Shown one piece after another: positions 14,784-17,323 of a DNA stretch of 17,323 nucleotides (position 1 is its first letter; each line of letters starts with the position of its first letter). The stretch comes from CAYMST01 sp964393115. Its GTDB lineage: Bacteria > Bacteroidota > Bacteroidia > Cytophagales > Cyclobacteriaceae. Both the position numbers and the translations under genes were made by a program. The stretch is taken from the NCBI GenBank assembly GCA_964393115.1, contig CAYMST010000085.1, positions 1 to 17,323 on the forward strand. Reading direction: 5' to 3'. The notes beneath the pieces were generated by a model, which saw nothing but the letters and a program-made list of their open reading frames with translations, did no database searches and was not told the origin of the DNA.

Positions 14784-15374
14784 ATGTTAGATCAAGCATT
14801 TTGGGATGCTAAGTATCAAGAGAATAAAACAGGGTGGGATATAGGCTATGCTTCTACACCCTTGAAATCCTATTTTGATCAAATCACGGATAAATCAATA
14901 AACATCCTCATTCCTGGGGCTGGAAATAGCTATGAGGCGCAGTATCTCTGGGAAAACGGATTTCGCAATGTATGGGTAATAGACATATCATCGTCACCAC
15001 TACAAAACCTCAAAGACAGAGTACCGGGTTTTCCAGATAATCAATTGGTGAAATCGGATTTTTTCAACTACGAGTTTGATCAGAAATTCGATTTGGTTGT
15101 CGAACAAACTTTTTTCTGCGCAATCACACCAAACTTACGAGAACCATATGTGCAAAAATGCGCTTCCGAAATATTAAGACCAGGAGGTAAGATGGTTGGA
15201 GTACTTTTTAATATCCCATTGAACTGGGACCAACCGCCCTTTGGTGGAAAAAAGGAGGATTACTTGCCAATATTTAAGAAATATCTTGATGTAATGGTAT
15301 TCGAAGACTGCTATAACTCCATTTCTCCTCGTCAGGGAAGCGAGTTATTTATCAATTGTCTTAAAAATAAATAA
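14784..15374 (+). CDS. TPMT-family SAM-dependent methyltransferase
   Basis: I chose the ATG at 14784 (196 residues), which begins MLDQAFWDAKYQENKTGWDIG, the usual N-terminus of this family. An in-frame GTG at 14721 would add an unrelated leader that overlaps miaE. The SAM-binding loop is ILIPGAGNSYEA (41-52), then IDISSSPL (67-74), and the family motif EQTFFCAI (107-114). The group (thiopurine S-methyltransferase fold, PF05724-like) includes thiol, halide and thiocyanate methyltransferases, so the natural acceptor cannot be named. It follows miaE by 37 bp on the same strand and is probably the last gene of the lpxK operon. Its 3' end overlaps the opposite methyltransferase gene by 14 bp. Confidence 0.88.
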   Translation: MLDQAFWDAKYQENKTGWDIGYASTPLKSYFDQITDKSINILIPGAGNSYEAQYLWENGFRNVWVIDISSSPLQNLKDRVPGFPDNQLVKSDFFNYEFDQKFDLVVEQTFFCAITPNLREPYVQKCASEILRPGGKMVGVLFNIPLNWDQPPFGGKKEDYLPIFKKYLDVMVFEDCYNSISPRQGSELFINCLKNK

Positions 15375-16164
15375 CATAATGATGACCCTTGAGCAGTGGG
15401 TCAAAGAATACAATGCCTGCATCATAAATGTCAATAGTGGCTGAAACGTTGTCGTCAGCCTTTATTTCGTTCCAAGCTTTTTTCATCTCTCGCGACCAAT
15501 GAATATCATCGATTACCATAATAGATCGTTCATGCAGCGTCTTTTGCAATAGTCGGAAATAGCGCATGGTAGCCTCATAAGTATGGTTTGCGTCAATGTA
15601 TACCATGTCAACAGCTTGGGTTGTCCCTTCTGTTAGGTATTGCGGTAATGTGACGTCAATATCACCGCCGATCAGCTTGATATTCTTCCTGTTTAATGCA
15701 TCAAACCCCTGTTGTGCAATATCGCAATACGGTTGATACCCCTCGAAAGTTACCAGCCTAACATCGCTTATGGATGATAGGTAAAGAGCATTTATACCTA
15801 GACAGGTGCCTAGTTCTAAGACATGTTTGAAATTATATTGCGAAATCAGTCTGCTGAGCATCAAAGAACATTTCTTAGTGGTCAGGCTTACTCTCGCAAC
15901 ATCTTTAACCCTTTTGTGAGCAGATAATCCTTTTATACTTCCGGCCCCAAATGGACTTTGGACGTAATTAGTGTTTTTAAATAATCGTTGCCTTGCTTCT
16001 TCTATTTTTCGTTCCTCGTGATTCAAAGAACGATGTTTTTCTGAGGCTAAAATGGACTTACTAAACTCGAAGAAATAAGGGGAGTGTAGACTATACTTGT
16101 TTACTCGTGTTAGCCAGTAGCTAAGATATTCGGATAGCTGAAACAGCTTTTGGGAGCTAGACAA
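15361..16164 (-). CDS. Class I SAM-dependent methyltransferase (O-methyltransferase-like), TTG start
   Basis: The 267-residue protein has a Rossmann methyltransferase core. Motif I is LELGTCLGINALYLS (116-130), followed by the acidic strand end FEGYQPY (140-146), the D-x-x-H-T-Y-E segment at 191-197 and IDDIHWS (218-224), resembling metal-dependent O-methyltransferases. Residues 1-100 form a helical extension. There is no ATG in frame after the stop at 16171-16173 until Met102, which lies just before the SAM domain. TTG at 16162-16164 is therefore the best start; the two ATT codons before it are weaker options. It begins 19 bp after the apaG stop on the same strand, so the two are likely co-transcribed. 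Acceptor substrate unknown. Confidence 0.85.
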   Translation of the reverse strand: MSSSQKLFQLSEYLSYWLTRVNKYSLHSPYFFEFSKSILASEKHRSLNHEERKIEEARQRLFKNTNYVQSPFGAGSIKGLSAHKRVKDVARVSLTTKKCSLMLSRLISQYNFKHVLELGTCLGINALYLSSISDVRLVTFEGYQPYCDIAQQGFDALNRKNIKLIGGDIDVTLPQYLTEGTTQAVDMVYIDANHTYEATMRYFRLLQKTLHERSIMVIDDIHWSREMKKAWNEIKADDNVSATIDIYDAGIVFFDPLLKGHHYVIYF

Positions 16165-16183
16165 AATAATTTAATGTCGAGGA

Positions 16184-16570
16184 CTAGTTTAATCTATAAT
16201 CTGCTACCAATTGAAATTCCGGTATTTCCACTTCAAAATACTTACCATCCATCACTCGTTCTACAAGATAATAGCCTCGCATGCGACCAATACCCGTTTT
16301 TAGTACACAGGTAGAAACGTATCTATGGGTGTCACCTGGCTCAATGGTAGGCTGTAACCCAACTATCCCTTCTCCTTCAACTTCTTTTGTATAATAGGTG
16401 ATATCATCAATAAACCAGTGCCGTCTCAACACCTGTATGGCGTGATTGCTATGGTTTTCTATTTCAATCTTATATGAAAATACATGATGAACCTGGTTCG
16501 GATTGGAATAATCCGACTGGTAATCAGTAGATACACATACTTTAATGCCTGCTGTAGTTGCTGTCACCAT
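16184..16570 (-). CDS. apaG: ApaG protein
   Basis: I chose the ATG at 16568-16570 (128 residues), matching the usual 125-128-residue length and the start MVTATTAGIKVCV. An ATG at 16612 would add 14 hydrophobic residues that are not a family feature. The ApaG/FBXO3 beta-sandwich is clear from EVEGEGIVGLQPTIEPG followed closely by YVSTCVLKTGIGRMRGYY, which includes the GEGIVG glycine motif. ApaG has been linked to cobalt and magnesium resistance and Ap4A metabolism in enterobacteria, but its biochemical role remains uncertain. It is cytoplasmic. It is divergent from ung and probably shares a transcript with the downstream methyltransferase. Confidence 0.95.
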   Translation of the reverse strand: MVTATTAGIKVCVSTDYQSDYSNPNQVHHVFSYKIEIENHSNHAIQVLRRHWFIDDITYYTKEVEGEGIVGLQPTIEPGDTHRYVSTCVLKTGIGRMRGYYLVERVMDGKYFEVEIPEFQLVADYRLN

Positions 16571-16684
16571 AAGTTCAAATACTCGACAAATATTTATAAT
16601 ATAAATCAACATGTCAACGAAAAATGTTCATTAAATGGTTTCAAAAAGCGTACTTTTTCGCTTCAATTAAAAAATACTAGGGAA

Positions 16685-17323
16685 ATGAATGACGTGAAAA
16701 TTGAGCCAAGCTGGAAGAAAAGGTTAAACGATGAGTTCGAAAAGCCTTATTTCCAGGAGCTTATTTCATTTGTTAGGCAAGAGTATGCGCAGCAGACAAT
16801 TTATCCGCCCGGAAAAAAAATTTTTAGTGCTTTTGACCTTTGTCCTTTCGAAGATGCAAAAGTTGTGATCATCGGTCAGGATCCTTATCACGGAAAAGGG
16901 CAAGCCAATGGACTATGTTTTTCTGTTGCGGACGGTATTCGAGTACCGCCGTCACTAGTAAATATTTTTAAAGAGATAAAAGATGACCTTGGTATTCCTA
17001 TTCCAGAGAGTGGTAATTTAGAAAGATGGGCGAAACAAGGAGTGTTACTATTAAACGCTACGCTGACCGTCCGCGCATCACAAGCAGGATCACATCAGGG
17101 AAAAGGATGGGAGCAGTTTACTCATGCGGCCATTAAGTGCTTAAGTGAAGAAAGAAACAATCTAGTTTTTATGCTTTGGGGAGCTTTTGCACAGCAAAAG
17201 AAGGAAATCATAGATGCAAGCCGTCATAAAATCTTAGCTTCACCTCATCCATCACCATTTTCGGCTCATAGAGGTTTTTTGGGTAATAAACACTTTAGTA
17301 AAGCCAATCAATATTTGGAAGAG
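16685..17323 (+). CDS. ung: Uracil-DNA glycosylase, family 1 (3' end cut by window edge)
   Basis: Ung removes uracil from DNA as the first step of base-excision repair. From the ATG at 16685, 213 residues are readable up to the window edge; the family has about 220-230, so only a few residues are missing. The catalytic water-activating loop GQDPYHG (64-70, Asp66) is present. So are the uracil-binding LLLNATLTV segment (about 121-129) and the HPSPFSAHRGF loop with catalytic His188. A purine-rich AGGGAA directly precedes the ATG. Its 5' end faces apaG across 114 bp. All expected catalytic residues are intact. Confidence 0.97.
   Translation, partial: MNDVKIEPSWKKRLNDEFEKPYFQELISFVRQEYAQQTIYPPGKKIFSAFDLCPFEDAKVVIIGQDPYHGKGQANGLCFSVADGIRVPPSLVNIFKEIKDDLGIPIPESGNLERWAKQGVLLLNATLTVRASQAGSHQGKGWEQFTHAAIKCLSEERNNLVFMLWGAFAQQKKEIIDASRHKILASPHPSPFSAHRGFLGNKHFSKANQYLEE

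Noticed and set aside
16643..16663. Inverted repeats AAAAAG/CTTTTT and AAGCG/CGCTT in the apaG-ung gap
   Set aside because: The two hairpins are short, mutually exclusive and A/T-driven, and do not resemble a terminator or known operator.

Overview
The window looks like chromosomal DNA of a Bacteroidota bacterium, probably a marine Cytophagales-type organism. This is inferred from gene content, not from a marker-gene comparison. The base composition is moderately AT-rich. Most starts lack a Shine-Dalgarno sequence, and one lipoprotein has an acidic SDDD stretch directly after its lipid cysteine, as in Bacteroidota surface-lipoprotein export signals. An LpxK-associated porin and the pair Nif3-like protein plus C4 zinc-ribbon coiled-coil protein also fit that phylum. 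I see no insertion sequence, phage gene, CRISPR array, tRNA or rRNA.

Left end (1-2613): two lipoprotein genes are read leftwards and spaced 8 bp apart. One carries RTX-type calcium-binding repeats. The other, cut by the window edge, carries a duplicated domain. A 299-bp intergenic region with two dyad-symmetric sequences separates them from a divergent AraC-family regulator.

Efflux block (2702-8279): a rightward set encodes a periplasmic adaptor, an inner-membrane RND permease and a TolC-like outer-membrane channel, tightly spaced or overlapping. Together they would form a tripartite pump. The AraC gene just upstream on the same strand is a reasonable candidate regulator.

Middle, leftward (8276-11008): a Nif3/DUF34 metal protein and a coiled-coil C4 zinc-ribbon protein form an apparent two-gene operon ending at a clear intrinsic terminator. 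Beyond it lies a cytoplasmic DsbA-like thioredoxin-fold protein whose stop overlaps the TolC stop convergently.

Middle, rightward (11218-15374): lpxK (lipid A 4'-kinase), a putative porin starting at a TTG that overlaps the lpxK stop, miaE (tRNA hydroxylase) and a TPMT-family methyltransferase look like one transcription unit. It joins outer-membrane biogenesis with tRNA and small-molecule modification.

Right end: apaG and a class I methyltransferase (also TTG-started) run leftwards. Divergent from them is ung (uracil-DNA glycosylase), which runs off the right edge.

Most of the window is ordinary housekeeping and envelope content. The parts most worth a second look are the surface RTX lipoprotein operon, the dyads between it and the AraC gene, and the TTG-coupled lpxK-porin junction. 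I found no convincing evidence of a wholly new system.
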